A stretch of DNA of 64,000 bases from Motiliproteus sediminis (GCF_017912535.1 NZ_JAERQK010000005.1:62001-126000); one strand, 5' to 3'. Positions 51,173-60,900 are shown, counted from the stretch's first letter. Made by a program: numbers and translations. The notes: a model not told the origin generated them from the letters alone.

Positions 51173-51564
51173 GTGACAAGAAAGTGGTGCGTGCCAGTCA
51201 CGTAATGAAGTCGGACTTCGCAGAAGTCGAAGGATTGATGACTATTGCCGAAGCGCTGGAGGTGGCGCGGGAGCGACGCACCCGCGTGCTGATTGTGAAG
51301 AAACGCCATGCAGATGATGAGTACGGCCTGGTGTTGTTGTCCGATATCGCCAAACAGGTGATCGCCAAGAACCGCTCGCCCGAGCGGGTTAACGTCTACG
51401 AGATCATGACCAAGCCGGTGATCTCAGTACGTCCGGAGATGGATGTGCGCTACTGTGCACGTCTGTTCGAAAACGTGGGTATTTCGGTGGCGCCGGTTAT
51501 CGGCGCGGACAGTGTTGAAGGGGTTCTGAGCTACAACGATATCGTCCTCGACGGGCTGTTGTAA
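51169..51564 (+). CDS. CBS-domain protein of the DUF1538 operon
   Basis: A 131-residue protein with two CBS domains: ASHVMKSDFAEVEGLMTIAEALEVARERRTRVLIV and YEIMTKPVISVRPEMDVRYCARLFENVGISVAPVIG, with SYNDIVLDGLL at the end. Stand-alone CBS pairs usually bind AMP, ADP, ATP or SAM. Its 4-base overlap with the PII gene and position behind two DUF1538 genes suggest it regulates that transporter together with PII. Confidence 0.87.
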   Translation: MSDKKVVRASHVMKSDFAEVEGLMTIAEALEVARERRTRVLIVKKRHADDEYGLVLLSDIAKQVIAKNRSPERVNVYEIMTKPVISVRPEMDVRYCARLFENVGISVAPVIGADSVEGVLSYNDIVLDGLL

Positions 51565-51591
51565 GCTCGTTGGTACTGAGCAACGCGCGCC

Positions 51592-51918
51592 TTAGTCGGC
51601 GCGCGTGATGGATGCGTCAATCGCCCCGATTAGTTGGATGAGCCGGCTGCAGTCCTGCTCCTCGTTCTTGAAACTCTCCTCCGCCAGCGCCGTTATGTTA
51701 CAGCCGGCGGGCAGGGGGAGTTGGCCATCCAGTAGGGCGTTGATTCGGGGAATCAGCAACCACTGCAGCCATTCGCTCAAGCTCAGGGTGTCAACGCAAA
51801 AGGGTTCGCTACTGGCCAGGGCGTCGGCGCTGGGCGGCGATGGCTGCCACAGTTTGAGGCGGCGTAGTTCCGATTCCAGCGCCAGCAGATGCCGGCGCAG
51901 CTGTTCCCGTTCACTCAT
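51592..51918 (-). CDS. YqcC family protein (DUF446)
   Basis: A 108-residue protein with the YqcC pattern: LALESELRRLKLWQPSPPSADALASSEPFCVDTLSLSEWLQWLLIPRINALLDGQLPLP. Helical, cytoplasmic, unknown function; in E. coli it is next to the tRNA pseudouridine synthase truC, which is not seen here. It lies three bases after the DAHP synthase gene. Confidence 0.9.
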   Translation of the reverse strand: MSEREQLRRHLLALESELRRLKLWQPSPPSADALASSEPFCVDTLSLSEWLQWLLIPRINALLDGQLPLPAGCNITALAEESFKNEEQDCSRLIQLIGAIDASITRAD

Positions 51919-51921
51919 TGT

Positions 51922-53274
51922 CTAGCGTTGGCGGGCCGCTTTCAGGGTGTCGGCTATCAGGAACGCCAGCTCCAACGCCTGATCGGCGTTCAGACGCGGA
52001 TCGCAGTGGGTGTGGTAGCGATCCCCCAGCTTCTCTTCGGTGACCTGGAAAGAGCCGCCAATACACTCGGTAACGTTCTGGCCGGTCATCTCGAAATGTA
52101 CCCCTCCGGCGCGGGTACCCTCGCCGTTGTGTACCTCGAAAAAGCCTTTCATCTCCTTGAGAATGCTGTCGACCGAGCGGGTCTTGTAACCGCTGGAGGC
52201 TTTGATGGTGTTGCCGTGCATCGGGTCGCAACTCCACAGTAGCTGGCGCCCCTCGTCGCGCACGCGGCGTACCAGCGGTGCCAGCTTTTCCACCACCTGG
52301 TCGGCGCCCATGCGGGCGATCAGGTTGAGGCGGTCGCCACTGTTGTCCGGATCAAGAATGTCGATCAGGCGAATCAGTTCATCGGGGTTCATGCTGGGGC
52401 CGACCTTGACCCCGATGGGGTTGTGGACACCACGCAGGAACTCGACGTGGGCGCCGTCGAGCTGGCGGGTGCGGTCGCCGATCCATAGCATATGTGCGGA
52501 ACAATCGTACCAGTTGCCGGTGAGGCTGTCCTTCCGCGTCAGCGCCTGTTCGTAGTTGAGGAGCAGGGCTTCGTGGGAGGTGTAGAGCGAGGTTTCATGG
52601 ATCTGAGGCGTGTTGCCGCCACTGATGCCGCAGGCTTCCATGAATGCCAGTGCCTGGTCGATCTGTGCCGCCAGATCCTGATATTTTTCGCCGGCGGGGC
52701 TGGCTTCGACGAAGTCCAGGTTCCAGCGGTGAACCTGGTTGAGGTCGGCAAAGCCGCCCTGGGCGAATGCGCGCAGCAGGTTTTGGGTAGCCGCTGCCTG
52801 ATTATAGGCGTGCAGCAGGCGCTCCGGGTCAGGTAGTCGAGCTTCGGCGGTAAAGCCGATATCGTTGACGATATCACCGCGATAACTAGGTAACTCGGTG
52901 CCGTCGATCTGCTCCATATCGGCGGAACGGGGCTTGGCGAACTGGCCGGCCATGCGGCCCACCTTGACCACCGGGCAGCTGCCGGCGAAGGTGAGAACCA
53001 CCGCCATCTGCAGCAGAACCTTGAAGGTGTCGCGGATGTTGTCGGCGTGAAACTCGGCAAAGCTCTCGGCGCAGTCACCACCCTGCAGCAGAAAGGCCCG
53101 GCCGGCTGTTACCTCGGCAAACTGACGGCGCAGGGCGCGCACCTCACCGGCAAATACCAGTGGCGGGCGGCGGGCCAGAGTGGCTTCCACGGCCGCGACC
53201 TGGTCGGCGTTATTGTAGAGAGGTTGTTGCAGTATCGGCTTTGCGCGCCAGCTTTCGGGGGTCCAGACCGCCAT
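51922..53274 (-). CDS. Class II 3-deoxy-7-phosphoheptulonate synthase
   Basis: A 450-residue type II DAHP synthase (plant/mycobacterial type) catalysing the first step of the shikimate pathway from PEP and erythrose-4-phosphate. [46 protein letters not shown] and [12 protein letters not shown] are diagnostic, with metal ligands in the GGDCAE and [12 protein letters not shown] regions. Class II enzymes differ fully in sequence from E. coli AroF/G/H. Whether it serves general aromatic synthesis or a secondary pathway is not decided by context. Confidence 0.95.
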   Translation of the reverse strand: MAVWTPESWRAKPILQQPLYNNADQVAAVEATLARRPPLVFAGEVRALRRQFAEVTAGRAFLLQGGDCAESFAEFHADNIRDTFKVLLQMAVVLTFAGSCPVVKVGRMAGQFAKPRSADMEQIDGTELPSYRGDIVNDIGFTAEARLPDPERLLHAYNQAAATQNLLRAFAQGGFADLNQVHRWNLDFVEASPAGEKYQDLAAQIDQALAFMEACGISGGNTPQIHETSLYTSHEALLLNYEQALTRKDSLTGNWYDCSAHMLWIGDRTRQLDGAHVEFLRGVHNPIGVKVGPSMNPDELIRLIDILDPDNSGDRLNLIARMGADQVVEKLAPLVRRVRDEGRQLLWSCDPMHGNTIKASSGYKTRSVDSILKEMKGFFEVHNGEGTRAGGVHFEMTGQNVTECIGGSFQVTEEKLGDRYHTHCDPRLNADQALELAFLIADTLKAARQR

Positions 53275-53370
53275 CGAGTCGTCCTTATCCGGAGTTGCTA
53301 AAAAAACAGACCGGCTAGTGTACGTGCTGGCACTGGGATTGACCAGTGCGGGCGGGATGGGCGATGCGGC

Positions 53371-54300
53371 TCAGCTTTTTGGGGTGGTACGGATACCTGA
53401 CAGGTTTTGAAACGATGTTTCTCGCGCAGTGGCTATGAAGTCGCGCATGAACTCGGCGTCTTTTTGATCATCGCGAATGGCGGCGTAGAGAGTCGACCAT
53501 ACCCCTTTGCTGCCCAGCGGACGGGCGCTCACGTATTCGCGCTCCAGGTACTCGGTCAGTGCCCAGTTGGGCAGGGCACATACGCCTCGTCCGCTGGCGA
53601 CCAGTTGCAACATCATGACCGTCATTTCGGCGGTACGGATCTCGCGTGGTTCAACGTCGGCGGGGTCAAGGAAGCGGGTGAAAACATCGAGTCGGTTGCG
53701 ATCGACCGGATAACAGATCAGGGTCTGGTCACAGAGGTCTTCCGGTTCGATATGGTTCTTGCGGGCGAGGGCGTGTTTGTTGGAAACCGCCAGCAGCATC
53801 TCATAAGCGAACAGCGGCTCGTAACAGATGCCGTTGATAGGTTGCGGATCCGAGGTGATAACCAGGTCCAGTTCGCCGCGCGCTAGTACCGGCAGCGGTG
53901 AGAAATTAAAGCCGCTGGCCAGGTCCATCTCCACCTCGGGCCAGTTCTCGCGGAAATTGTCGATGGTAGGCATCAGCCACTGGAAACAGCTGTGACACTC
54001 GATCGACATGTTCAGACGTCCCGCCTCGCCGCCCGCCAGACGCGCTATGTCACGCTCAGCGTTGCGGAACATCGGCAACGCTTCATCGGCGAGCTGCAGC
54101 AGACGCTGGCCGGCACTGGTGAAGCAGATCGGCTTGGTCTTACGGATAAACAGGGAGCAGTTGAGGCGCTCTTCCAGATCTTTGATTTGATGAGAGAGCG
54201 CTGATTGGGTCAGAAAGACGCGTTCCGCCGCTTCGACCAGGCTGCCGGTATCTCGCAAGGCGGCTAGGGTCTTAAGGTGGCGCAGCTCGATCATACTCAC
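53371..54300 (-). CDS. metR: LysR-type regulator MetR
   Basis: A 309-residue LysR-family activator. The N-terminal winged helix (IELRHLKTLAALRDTGSLVEAAERVFLTQSALSHQIKDLEERL) and the effector domain with the MetR-specific stretches SIECHSCFQWLMPTIDNFRENWPEVEMDLASGFNFSPLPVLARGELDLVITSDP and CYPVDRNRLDVFTRFLDP closely parallel E. coli MetR. It would respond to homocysteine and activate methionine-synthesis genes such as metE or metH, which are not in the window. It is downstream of argF on the same strand. Confidence 0.93.
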   Translation of the reverse strand: MSMIELRHLKTLAALRDTGSLVEAAERVFLTQSALSHQIKDLEERLNCSLFIRKTKPICFTSAGQRLLQLADEALPMFRNAERDIARLAGGEAGRLNMSIECHSCFQWLMPTIDNFRENWPEVEMDLASGFNFSPLPVLARGELDLVITSDPQPINGICYEPLFAYEMLLAVSNKHALARKNHIEPEDLCDQTLICYPVDRNRLDVFTRFLDPADVEPREIRTAEMTVMMLQLVASGRGVCALPNWALTEYLEREYVSARPLGSKGVWSTLYAAIRDDQKDAEFMRDFIATARETSFQNLSGIRTTPKS

Positions 54301-54411
54301 ACTCCCTGTCGGTTAAACGTTGTCGAGCGGCAGGGTTGGCCGCTCTTTGTATGAGTGAAATTCAAGTATAGACGTAATCGAGCGGAGCGCTGCATCTCTC
54401 GCCGGGGCGGA

Positions 54412-55329
54412 TTAGTCCTGTACCGGTCCCAGCAGGAGAAACTCCATCAGTGCTTTTTGCGCGTGCAGGCGGTTTTCGGCTTCATCGAACACCACCGAGC
54501 GGGGATCGTCGAGCATGTCCACGCTGACCTCTTCTCCGCGGTGGGCGGGCAGGCAGTGCATGAACAGGGCGTCCTCGGCAGCCATATCCATGAGCGCTGG
54601 CGATACTTGATAGCCGGCAAACTGCTGCTCCCGCTCGGCCTGCTCCTCTTCCTGGCCCATGCTGGCCCAGACGTCGGTAACTATCAGGTGGGCGCCGCTG
54701 GCTGCCGCTTTGGGGTCGCGCAGGATCTCGACGCGATCGGCGTGCTGGCGCGTGAGTGCCGGGTCCGGTTCAAAGCCTTCCGGGCAGGCGACTCGCAATT
54801 TGAAGTCGAACTGGGCAGCGGCGTTGATGTAGGAGTTGCACATGTTGTTGCCATCGCCGATCCAGGTCACGACCTTGCCCTGAATACTGCCCCGGTGCTC
54901 GACAAAGGTCTGTACGTCGGCCAGCAGCTGACAGGGATGAAAGTCGTCGGTCAATGCGTTGATCACCGGAACCTTGGAGTGGGCGGCAAAGGTTTCCAGC
55001 AAGCTGTGATCGAAGGTGCGGATCATGATGATATCTACCATCCGCGAAATGACCCGGGCGCTGTCTTCAATCGGCTCGCCGCGGCCGAGCTGGGTATCGC
55101 GTGGTGACAGAAAGATGGCGCTGCCGCCAAATTGAGCCATACCGGCTTCAAAGGATACCCGGGTGCGGGTCGATGACTTTTCGAAAATCATCCCCAGTAC
55201 CCGGTTTTTCAGCGGTTCGTAGATCTCCCCCCGGTTACGCTTGGCTTTAAGTGCGACGGCGCGCTGGATGAGGCCATTCAGCTCGTCGCTGGTGAGATCC
55301 TTGAGGGTCAGAAAATGTCGTGCTGCCAT
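54412..55329 (-). CDS. argF: Ornithine carbamoyltransferase
   Basis: A 305-residue anabolic OTCase making citrulline from ornithine and carbamoyl phosphate. The carbamoyl-phosphate loop is STRTR (53-57), with [24 protein letters not shown] and [11 protein letters not shown] as the other substrate motifs. The start at 55329 (MAARHFLTL) is preferred to 55347. It follows argD by 67 nt with a 10-bp hairpin between them. Confidence 0.95.
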   Translation of the reverse strand: MAARHFLTLKDLTSDELNGLIQRAVALKAKRNRGEIYEPLKNRVLGMIFEKSSTRTRVSFEAGMAQFGGSAIFLSPRDTQLGRGEPIEDSARVISRMVDIIMIRTFDHSLLETFAAHSKVPVINALTDDFHPCQLLADVQTFVEHRGSIQGKVVTWIGDGNNMCNSYINAAAQFDFKLRVACPEGFEPDPALTRQHADRVEILRDPKAAASGAHLIVTDVWASMGQEEEQAEREQQFAGYQVSPALMDMAAEDALFMHCLPAHRGEEVSVDMLDDPRSVVFDEAENRLHAQKALMEFLLLGPVQD

Positions 55330-55344
55330 AACAAATACCTTCAA

Positions 55345-55367
55345 CACCCCCGGTCAGACCGGGGGTG
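55345..55367 (-). promoter_or_regulatory. Hairpin in the argD-argF intergenic region
   Basis: CACCCCCGGT pairs perfectly with ACCGGGGGTG around loop CAG. On the minus strand it ends 15 nt before the argF start codon and is followed by TTGAAGG, not a T-run. It may stabilise or attenuate the argD-argF message. Confidence 0.5.
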
Positions 55368-55396
55368 ACTGCTCCATTTCGTGGTTGTGTGCTGAA

Positions 55397-56599
55397 TTAG
55401 CCGCGGCGGTTAAGTCGGTCGTCGCCTACAACGATCTTGATCAGCTTGCTGATAACACCGACCATTAGATTGGCTTCGGTGTCGTTGGTGATGAGGGGCG
55501 GTAGCAGGCGGACGATATGGCCGCCGCCGGTCACGTTGATCAGAATTCCTTTCACCTTGGCGAGGACTGCCAGTTCGGTGATGGGCTGGTCAAACTCAAT
55601 GCCAATCATCAGGCCCTTGCCCCGAATATCGCGAATGTGTTCGGTGCCGTCAAGTTCTTCACGCAGTGCGGCGACCATCCATCCGCCCAGTTCTGCTGCC
55701 CGCGCCATCAGTCCGTCCTGTTCCAGCGTGTCCAGCACCGCCAATGCAGCAGCGCAGGCAAGCGGGTTGCCGCCGTAGGTGGATCCGTGGCTGCCCGGTC
55801 CCATCAGGCTGGCGACGTCGTTGCGCGCCAGGCAGGCACCGATAGGCACGCCGTTGGCCAGTCCTTTGGCAGTAGTGACCACGTCGGGTAGCAGATTATG
55901 CTGCTGATAGGCGAAGAAGGTCCCGGAGCGTCCGTTACCTGTTTGCACCTCGTCGAGCATCATTAACCAGCCTTTGCGGTCACAAAGGTCACGTATCTGG
56001 CGCAGGTAGTCGGAAGAGGGGATGCGTACACCTGCTTCGCCCTGAATCGGCTCAAGGAGAATGGCGCAGACATCCTGATTGTTGTCGGCAATCTGTTCCA
56101 GTGCGCGGATGTCATCGAAGGGCGCGCGCACAAAGCCGCTGACCAGTGGTTCGAACCCTGCTTGTGCCTTGCGGTTGCCGGTGGCGCTTAGGGTGGCTAG
56201 CGTACGCCCGTGAAAGCTTTGTTCCATCACCACGATGGCGGGCTTGTTGATACCCTGTTTGTGGCCATGCAGTCGCGCCAGCTTGATGGCTGCTTCGTTT
56301 GCCTCTGCGCCGGAGTTGCCGAAAAACACCTGATCCATGCCGGACAGCTCAGTCAGGCGCTCGGCCAGCTGCTCCTGCAGCGGGATGGTGTATAGGTTTG
56401 AGGTGTGGATCAGTTGGGCGGCCTGCTCACTGATTGCCCGAGTGACTGCCGGGTGGGCGTGGCCGAGCCCGCAGACGGCGATGCCGCTCAGGGCATCAAG
56501 AAACTTGTTGCCATCGGCATCGTATAACCAGGCCCCTTCACCGCGTTCAAACGCAACCGACATTCTGGCGTAAGTGTTCATCAGCGCCTTTGAGGCCAT
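55397..56599 (-). CDS. argD: Acetylornithine/succinyldiaminopimelate aminotransferase
   Basis: A 400-residue class III PLP aminotransferase of arginine synthesis. The motifs are FLDALSGIAVCGLGHAHP, FFGNSGAEANEAAIKLAR, MLDEVQTGNGRSGTFFAYQ and the PLP-binding Lys in TTAKGLANGVPIGA. In gammaproteobacteria the same enzyme often also serves lysine synthesis. It is followed by argF. A good sigma-70 promoter is visible upstream. Confidence 0.94.
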   Translation of the reverse strand: MASKALMNTYARMSVAFERGEGAWLYDADGNKFLDALSGIAVCGLGHAHPAVTRAISEQAAQLIHTSNLYTIPLQEQLAERLTELSGMDQVFFGNSGAEANEAAIKLARLHGHKQGINKPAIVVMEQSFHGRTLATLSATGNRKAQAGFEPLVSGFVRAPFDDIRALEQIADNNQDVCAILLEPIQGEAGVRIPSSDYLRQIRDLCDRKGWLMMLDEVQTGNGRSGTFFAYQQHNLLPDVVTTAKGLANGVPIGACLARNDVASLMGPGSHGSTYGGNPLACAAALAVLDTLEQDGLMARAAELGGWMVAALREELDGTEHIRDIRGKGLMIGIEFDQPITELAVLAKVKGILINVTGGGHIVRLLPPLITNDTEANLMVGVISKLIKIVVGDDRLNRRG

Positions 56600-56658
56600 G
56601 GGTGCTATCTCCGTGTCGTGTTGCCGTGGTTGCCGTACAAAAGGTGAAAAAAGGCGAC

Positions 56659-56687
56659 ATTCTAGACCCCTGCTAAGGGGTTGGCAA
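56659..56687 (-). promoter_or_regulatory. Sigma-70 promoter of argD
   Basis: On the minus strand TTGCCA (56687-56682), a 17-bp spacer and TAGAAT (56664-56659). The spacer contains CCCCT-GCTA-AGGGG, a small palindrome where a regulator might bind. I see no clear ArgR box. Confidence 0.7.
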
Positions 56688-56796
56688 ACCGCGGAACTGT
56701 TGTCATTCGTAGGGCTTTTAGGGCATCGTATGGGGAGAGTATAGACCTGCTCTTGGGTGCTGTAGGACAGCGGCCGAAGAAAAGGGATGGCTATAG

Positions 56797-56826
56797 CTGA
56801 CTATTTTGCTTGGTTATGGTTATAAT
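56797..56826 (+). promoter_or_regulatory. Promoter of grxD
   Basis: CTGACT (56797-56802), 18-bp spacer and a perfect TATAAT (56821-56826). The predicted start of transcription, about 56833, falls at the foot of a hairpin (CTACCGC-AGT-GCGGTAG, 56836-56852), so the message would begin with a stem-loop. Confidence 0.6.
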
Positions 56827-56891
56827 GCGCCAGCACTACCGCAGTGCGGTAGCGCTTCAAGTTTTATTGTTGATGCAACGAAGGTGAACGA

Positions 56892-57221
56892 ATGTCCAGT
56901 GTGGTCGATACGATCAAAGAGCAGATCGCGAGTAATTCCATTCTTCTGTATATGAAGGGAACGCCGAAATTTCCGCAGTGCGGTTTCTCCTCGCAGGCCG
57001 CCCAGGCACTGATGGCGTGTGGAGAAAAGTTTGCCTTCGTCAACATTCTGGAGAATCCGGAAATCCGGGCTGAGCTGCCCAAATATGCCAACTGGCCCAC
57101 TTTCCCGCAGCTATGGGTCAATGGCGAGCTGGTGGGTGGTTGCGACATCATTGTTGAAATGTCGCAGTCCGGCGAACTGGAGCCTCTGATCAAGCAAGCC
57201 GCGGCCTCAGCCGAAGGCTGA
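56892..57221 (+). CDS. grxD: Monothiol glutaredoxin GrxD
   Basis: A 109-residue CGFS-type glutaredoxin that carries and delivers 2Fe-2S clusters. MKGTPKFPQCGFSSQA holds the active Cys30, and WPTFPQLWVNGELVGGCDIIVEM forms the glutathione site. Length matches E. coli GrxD (115). It has its own promoter and lies directly before the peroxiredoxin gene. Confidence 0.96.
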   Translation: MSSVVDTIKEQIASNSILLYMKGTPKFPQCGFSSQAAQALMACGEKFAFVNILENPEIRAELPKYANWPTFPQLWVNGELVGGCDIIVEMSQSGELEPLIKQAAASAEG

Positions 57222-57230
57222 ACCGCCGTC

Positions 57231-57248
57231 GCTGGCCGAGTGGCCAGC
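57231..57248 (+). other. Hairpin between grxD and the peroxiredoxin gene
   Basis: GCTGGCC-GAGT-GGCCAGC, followed by TATTGTC, not a T-run. It could be a weak terminator or a processing site. An alternating TA stretch (TATATATA) follows, possibly part of the peroxiredoxin promoter. Confidence 0.35.
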
Positions 57249-57297
57249 TATTGTCTATATATATGAGTCACTTCTATAGCAAGGGAGAGAGTTATCA

Positions 57298-57900
57298 ATG
57301 AGCGTACTCGTAGGTAAGGAAGCACCCGATTTTACCGTCAATGCGGTACTGGGCGATGGCCAGATCGTTCCTGACTTTAACCTCAAGCAGGCGATCAAAG
57401 GGAAGTACGGCCTGCTGTTTTTCTATCCGCTGGACTTCACCTTTGTGTGTCCCTCGGAGCTGATTGCGCTGGACCACCGCCTGGACGCGTTCAAGGAGCG
57501 TAACGTTGAGGTGATCGGTGTATCTATCGATTCTCACTTCACCCACAACGCTTGGCGTAATACCCCGATCAACCAGGGTGGCATCGGTCAGGTCGGTTAC
57601 ACCTTGGCCGCCGACATGAATCACGACATCTGCAAGGCCTACGATGTCGAGTCTGCCGGCGGTGTTGCCTTCCGTGGCGCGTTCCTGATCGATACCGACG
57701 GTGTGGTTCGGTCACAGATCGTTAACGATCTGCCTTTGGGGCGTAACATGGACGAACTGATTCGTTTGGTGGATGCGCTGCAGTTCCATGAAGAGCATGG
57801 TGAAGTGTGCCCGGCCGGCTGGCAGAAGGGTGACAAGGGTATGAATGCATCACCGGATGGTGTCGCTGCTTATCTGTCGGATAACGCAGACAATCTGTAA
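57298..57900 (+). CDS. Typical 2-Cys peroxiredoxin
   Basis: A 200-residue AhpC/Prx1-type peroxidase reducing H2O2 and organic peroxides. The peroxidatic Cys51 is in FTFVCPSEL, the resolving Cys171 in GEVCPAGW, and the later GGVAFRGAFLIDTDGVVR is typical. The GGIG-equivalent GGIGQVGYTL and an extended C-terminus suggest possible sensitivity to over-oxidation. The reductase partner is not in the window. AAGGGAGAGAG lies before the ATG. A strong terminator follows. Confidence 0.94.
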   Translation: MSVLVGKEAPDFTVNAVLGDGQIVPDFNLKQAIKGKYGLLFFYPLDFTFVCPSELIALDHRLDAFKERNVEVIGVSIDSHFTHNAWRNTPINQGGIGQVGYTLAADMNHDICKAYDVESAGGVAFRGAFLIDTDGVVRSQIVNDLPLGRNMDELIRLVDALQFHEEHGEVCPAGWQKGDKGMNASPDGVAAYLSDNADNL

Positions 57901-57959
57901 GCTTTACATGAGTAAAGGTGCTTGATAAAGCATCTAAAAACACACTCAGGTTAGCCCCG

Positions 57960-57991
57960 ACACCCGCATCACTGATGCGGGTGTTTTTTTA
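57960..57991 (+). terminator. Rho-independent terminator of the peroxiredoxin gene
   Basis: ACACCCGCATC pairs perfectly with GATGCGGGTGT around loop ACT, followed by seven T. Located between the converging peroxiredoxin and rnt genes. Confidence 0.95.
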
Positions 57992-57998
57992 TACGGGC

Positions 57999-58655
57999 TC
58001 AGTACTCTTCCTGGGTGGCCAGAACCAGATCCCATCCGCCCAGTTCTTTCCAGCGGTTGACGATCAGGCAAAACAGTTCGGCGGTTTTTTCGGCGTCGTA
58101 GGCGGCGGAGTGGGCGGCTTTGCTATCGAAACTGATCGCGGCCACCTCGCAAGCGCGTGCTAGTACAGTCTGGCCGAACGCGAGTCCAGCCAGGGTGGCC
58201 GTGTCGAAGCTTGAGAAGGGGTGGAAGGGGTTGCGTTTGATGCCGCAGCGCTCGACCGCTGCGTTGATAAACCCGAGATCAAATGAAGCGTTGTGGCCGA
58301 CCAGAATTGCGCGCTTGCAGCCGGAGGCTTTGACCGCTTTTCTAATCGGTTTAAACAGGGCTTCGAGCGCCTCTTTTTCCGCCAGGGCTTCGCGCAGGGG
58401 GGAGTATGGATCGATGCCGGTAAAGTCGAGGGCAGAGCGTTCCAGGTTGGCGCCCTCAAAGGGCTCGACATTGCAGGCAACGGCCTCTTCCGGCAGCAGC
58501 ATCCCCTCTTCGTCCATGGAGACTACGACGGCGGCAACCTCCAGCAGGGCGTCGGTGCGGGCATTAAAGCCGGCCGTTTCTACATCGATGATTACCGGCA
58601 GGTAGCCGCGAAAGCGCTCCGCCATCAGTGGCTCGTGATGAGACAGCTTGGTCAC
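57999..58655 (-). CDS. rnt: Ribonuclease T
   Basis: A 218-residue DEDDh exonuclease that trims tRNA CCA ends and stable RNA 3' ends. ExoI motif [23 protein letters not shown], Exo[24 protein letters not shown] and Exo[17 protein letters not shown] supply the four acidic residues and His. The start is a GTG at 58655 with AAGGAG upstream. It follows pyrC by 19 nt on the same strand, as I remember in Pseudomonas. Confidence 0.95.
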   Translation of the reverse strand: MTKLSHHEPLMAERFRGYLPVIIDVETAGFNARTDALLEVAAVVVSMDEEGMLLPEEAVACNVEPFEGANLERSALDFTGIDPYSPLREALAEKEALEALFKPIRKAVKASGCKRAILVGHNASFDLGFINAAVERCGIKRNPFHPFSSFDTATLAGLAFGQTVLARACEVAAISFDSKAAHSAAYDAEKTAELFCLIVNRWKELGGWDLVLATQEEY

Positions 58656-58674
58656 GAAAACTCCTTGTTCGTGG

Positions 58675-59712
58675 TCAGGCGCGGGTGACGCGCCAAGATA
58701 GGGTTTCTCCGGCGCCCAGCGGAACGATCACGCTGTTGCCGTAGCTCAGTGTGTCGGCCTGTTGCCAGGGCTGTTTCTCCAGAACGATGCTGTCACTGTT
58801 GCGGGGCAGACCGTAAAAGTCGGCGCCGTAATGGCTGGCGAAGCCTTCCAGCTTGTCGAGCGCTCCTTGCTGTTCGAACGCTTCGGCGTAAAGCTCAATG
58901 GCGGCGGTAGCGCTGTAGCAGCCGGCGCAGCCGCATGCCGTTTCTTTGGCATCTCTGGCGTGGGGCGCCGAGTCGGTGCCGAGGAAAAACTTCGGGCTGC
59001 CGGAGGTTGCTGCTTTGAGTAGTGCCTGCTGATGGATGTTGCGTTTGAGGACAGGGAGGCAAAAAAGGTGCGGGCGGATGCCGCCAACCAGCAAATCATT
59101 GCGGTTGAAGAGCAGGTGCTGCGGGGTGATGGTGGCAGCCAGTGTATCCGCGCCTGCTGCCACGAACTCTGCTGCATCACGGGTAGTGATGTGTTCCATG
59201 ACCAGCTTGAGGCCGGGAAAGTCGGTGACCAGTCGGCGCAGGTGGCGCTCGATGAAGACCTTTTCGCGGTCGAAGATGTCGATGTCGGCATCAGTGACTT
59301 CGCCATGCACCAGCAGGGGCATGCCGGTTTCCTGTAGCGCCTCAAGTGCGGGGTAAATGCAGTGCAGGTCGGTCACACCCGAAGCCGAGTTGGTGGTGGC
59401 GCCAGCCGGATACAGTTTGGCGGCAAAAACCTTGCCGCTGGCTTTGGCTGCGCGGATCTCGTTAGCGCTGGTGTTGTCAGTGAGGTATAGCGTCATCAAC
59501 GGTTGAAATCCCCGTGCCGACGGCATCTGCTCTTGCAGGCGCTCGTGATAAGCGCAGGCTTGGGCGGTGGTGGTGACCGGCGGAACCAGGTTGGGCATGA
59601 CGATGACGCGACCGAAGTAGCGGGCCATGTCGCGTACCGTATCGCCAAGGACCAGACCGTCTCGCAGGTGGGCATGCCAGTCATCAGGGCGGGTAATTTC
59701 AAGGCGTTGCAT
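58675..59712 (-). CDS. pyrC: Dihydroorotase
   Basis: A 345-residue class II dihydroorotase of pyrimidine synthesis (E. coli PyrC is 348). The zinc ligands are [10 protein letters not shown] at the N-terminus, the carbamylated Lys in [21 protein letters not shown] and the Asp in GTDSAPH. The start at 59712 ([11 protein letters not shown]) is preferred; the frame from 59826 is too long. It is divergent from motY. Confidence 0.95.
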   Translation of the reverse strand: MQRLEITRPDDWHAHLRDGLVLGDTVRDMARYFGRVIVMPNLVPPVTTTAQACAYHERLQEQMPSARGFQPLMTLYLTDNTSANEIRAAKASGKVFAAKLYPAGATTNSASGVTDLHCIYPALEALQETGMPLLVHGEVTDADIDIFDREKVFIERHLRRLVTDFPGLKLVMEHITTRDAAEFVAAGADTLAATITPQHLLFNRNDLLVGGIRPHLFCLPVLKRNIHQQALLKAATSGSPKFFLGTDSAPHARDAKETACGCAGCYSATAAIELYAEAFEQQGALDKLEGFASHYGADFYGLPRNSDSIVLEKQPWQQADTLSYGNSVIVPLGAGETLSWRVTRA

Positions 59713-59870
59713 CAGGCGGTGTTCTCTGTATGGATCTCGGGGCATTCTAACAGCCGCTTCCGGATGAGTCATTACGGCCACTCCTGGCGTGCGATATGTT
59801 AAAGTTTTGCCGCTGGCTGACGACAACAGACAGGCGGGTAAGAGCGTTTTTGATAACTCGGGTTAATCGT

Positions 59871-60773
59871 ATGGTAACGAGCGAAATGGTGACGGGCCAA
59901 AGGCCGCTGCGGGGGCTTGGTCGTGGCATGGCGGCGGCGGCTCTGATGCTGTTGTCTGTGGCAGCAGCTGCCGTTACCTTTCAGGCGCCTTTGGACGCGA
60001 CGGACTGGCAGCTGGAGTCGTCACGATTTTCCTGTCGTCTTACCCAGTCAATCCCGGACTTTGGTACCGCTGTGTTTGAGCATAATGCAGGCGAAGAGGT
60101 GCAGTTTGTGTTGCGCTCCGCGCGCGCATCCTTGATGGGCAAGCAGACCCGCATCACCTCCGAGCCGCCTTCCTGGTGGGCCGGACGCGCGCCGCGCCAG
60201 ATCGGTATGATTGAGGATCAGAGTCGCGATACCGACCTGCGGGTTCGTTCGCTCATGGCGCGCGATATGTTGGCGTCACTGTCCAGTGGCTATCTGCCGA
60301 CCTTCACCAACGGTCAGTGGATGGGGACGACAGAGCCGGTCAAAGTGGCGATTTCAGCGGCCAATTTCGGTGCGGCATATGAAAGCTACGTGGATTGTGT
60401 AGCATCGCTGCTACCTGTGAATTATCGCCAGATTGCCCGCTCGGCGGTGTTGTTCCCGTCAGGGCAGTGGCGCCTGTCGGATGCTACCAAAAAGCGACTC
60501 GATACCGTGGCGTTGTACGTCAAGAACGATCCCTCGATCACCACGATCTATGTCGATGGCCATTCCGACAATGTTGGGCGCCGTTTGTCCAATCGTGATC
60601 TGTCACGCCAGCGTGCCGAAGCGGTGAGCCAATATCTGGCTCAGGCGGGGGTGGGTGAAGAGATGATTACCACCCGCTATCATGGCGAACGCTATCCCGT
60701 GGTTGATAACCGTGGTCAGGAGAATCGCGCCCGTAATCGTCGAGTAACGGTGCGCCTGGAACGCGAACAGTAA
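59871..60773 (+). CDS. motY: Flagellar protein MotY (OmpA-like)
   Basis: A 300-residue secreted protein with a signal peptide (cut near AAAA-VTFQ). The N-terminal domain ([42 protein letters not shown]) is that of MotY, a T-ring part of polar flagellar motors. The C-terminal OmpA-like domain ([34 protein letters not shown], then [12 protein letters not shown]) binds peptidoglycan. The start is uncertain among ATGs at 59871, 59886 and one 42 nt later. Its place beside argG and pyrC resembles Pseudomonas. Confidence 0.92.
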   Translation: MVTSEMVTGQRPLRGLGRGMAAAALMLLSVAAAAVTFQAPLDATDWQLESSRFSCRLTQSIPDFGTAVFEHNAGEEVQFVLRSARASLMGKQTRITSEPPSWWAGRAPRQIGMIEDQSRDTDLRVRSLMARDMLASLSSGYLPTFTNGQWMGTTEPVKVAISAANFGAAYESYVDCVASLLPVNYRQIARSAVLFPSGQWRLSDATKKRLDTVALYVKNDPSITTIYVDGHSDNVGRRLSNRDLSRQRAEAVSQYLAQAGVGEEMITTRYHGERYPVVDNRGQENRARNRRVTVRLEREQ

Positions 60774-60900
60774 CCCCTCCGTTTTGTCGGTCATCCTGCG
60801 CGGAGGTGTTTCCTCCGTATCGGGTAATGCGTGTATAATTCTCGGTCCTTCGTCAGAGTCTAGGGTCTCGTCCGGCGGGATCGTTGAGTGGAGCTTTGTA

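Noticed and set aside
60834-60839. TATAAT upstream of argG as a full promoter with an ArgR box
   Set aside because: The -10 is perfect but no -35 is found at 16-18 bp, and no pair of ArgR half-sites (TGAATWWWWATTCA) is visible.
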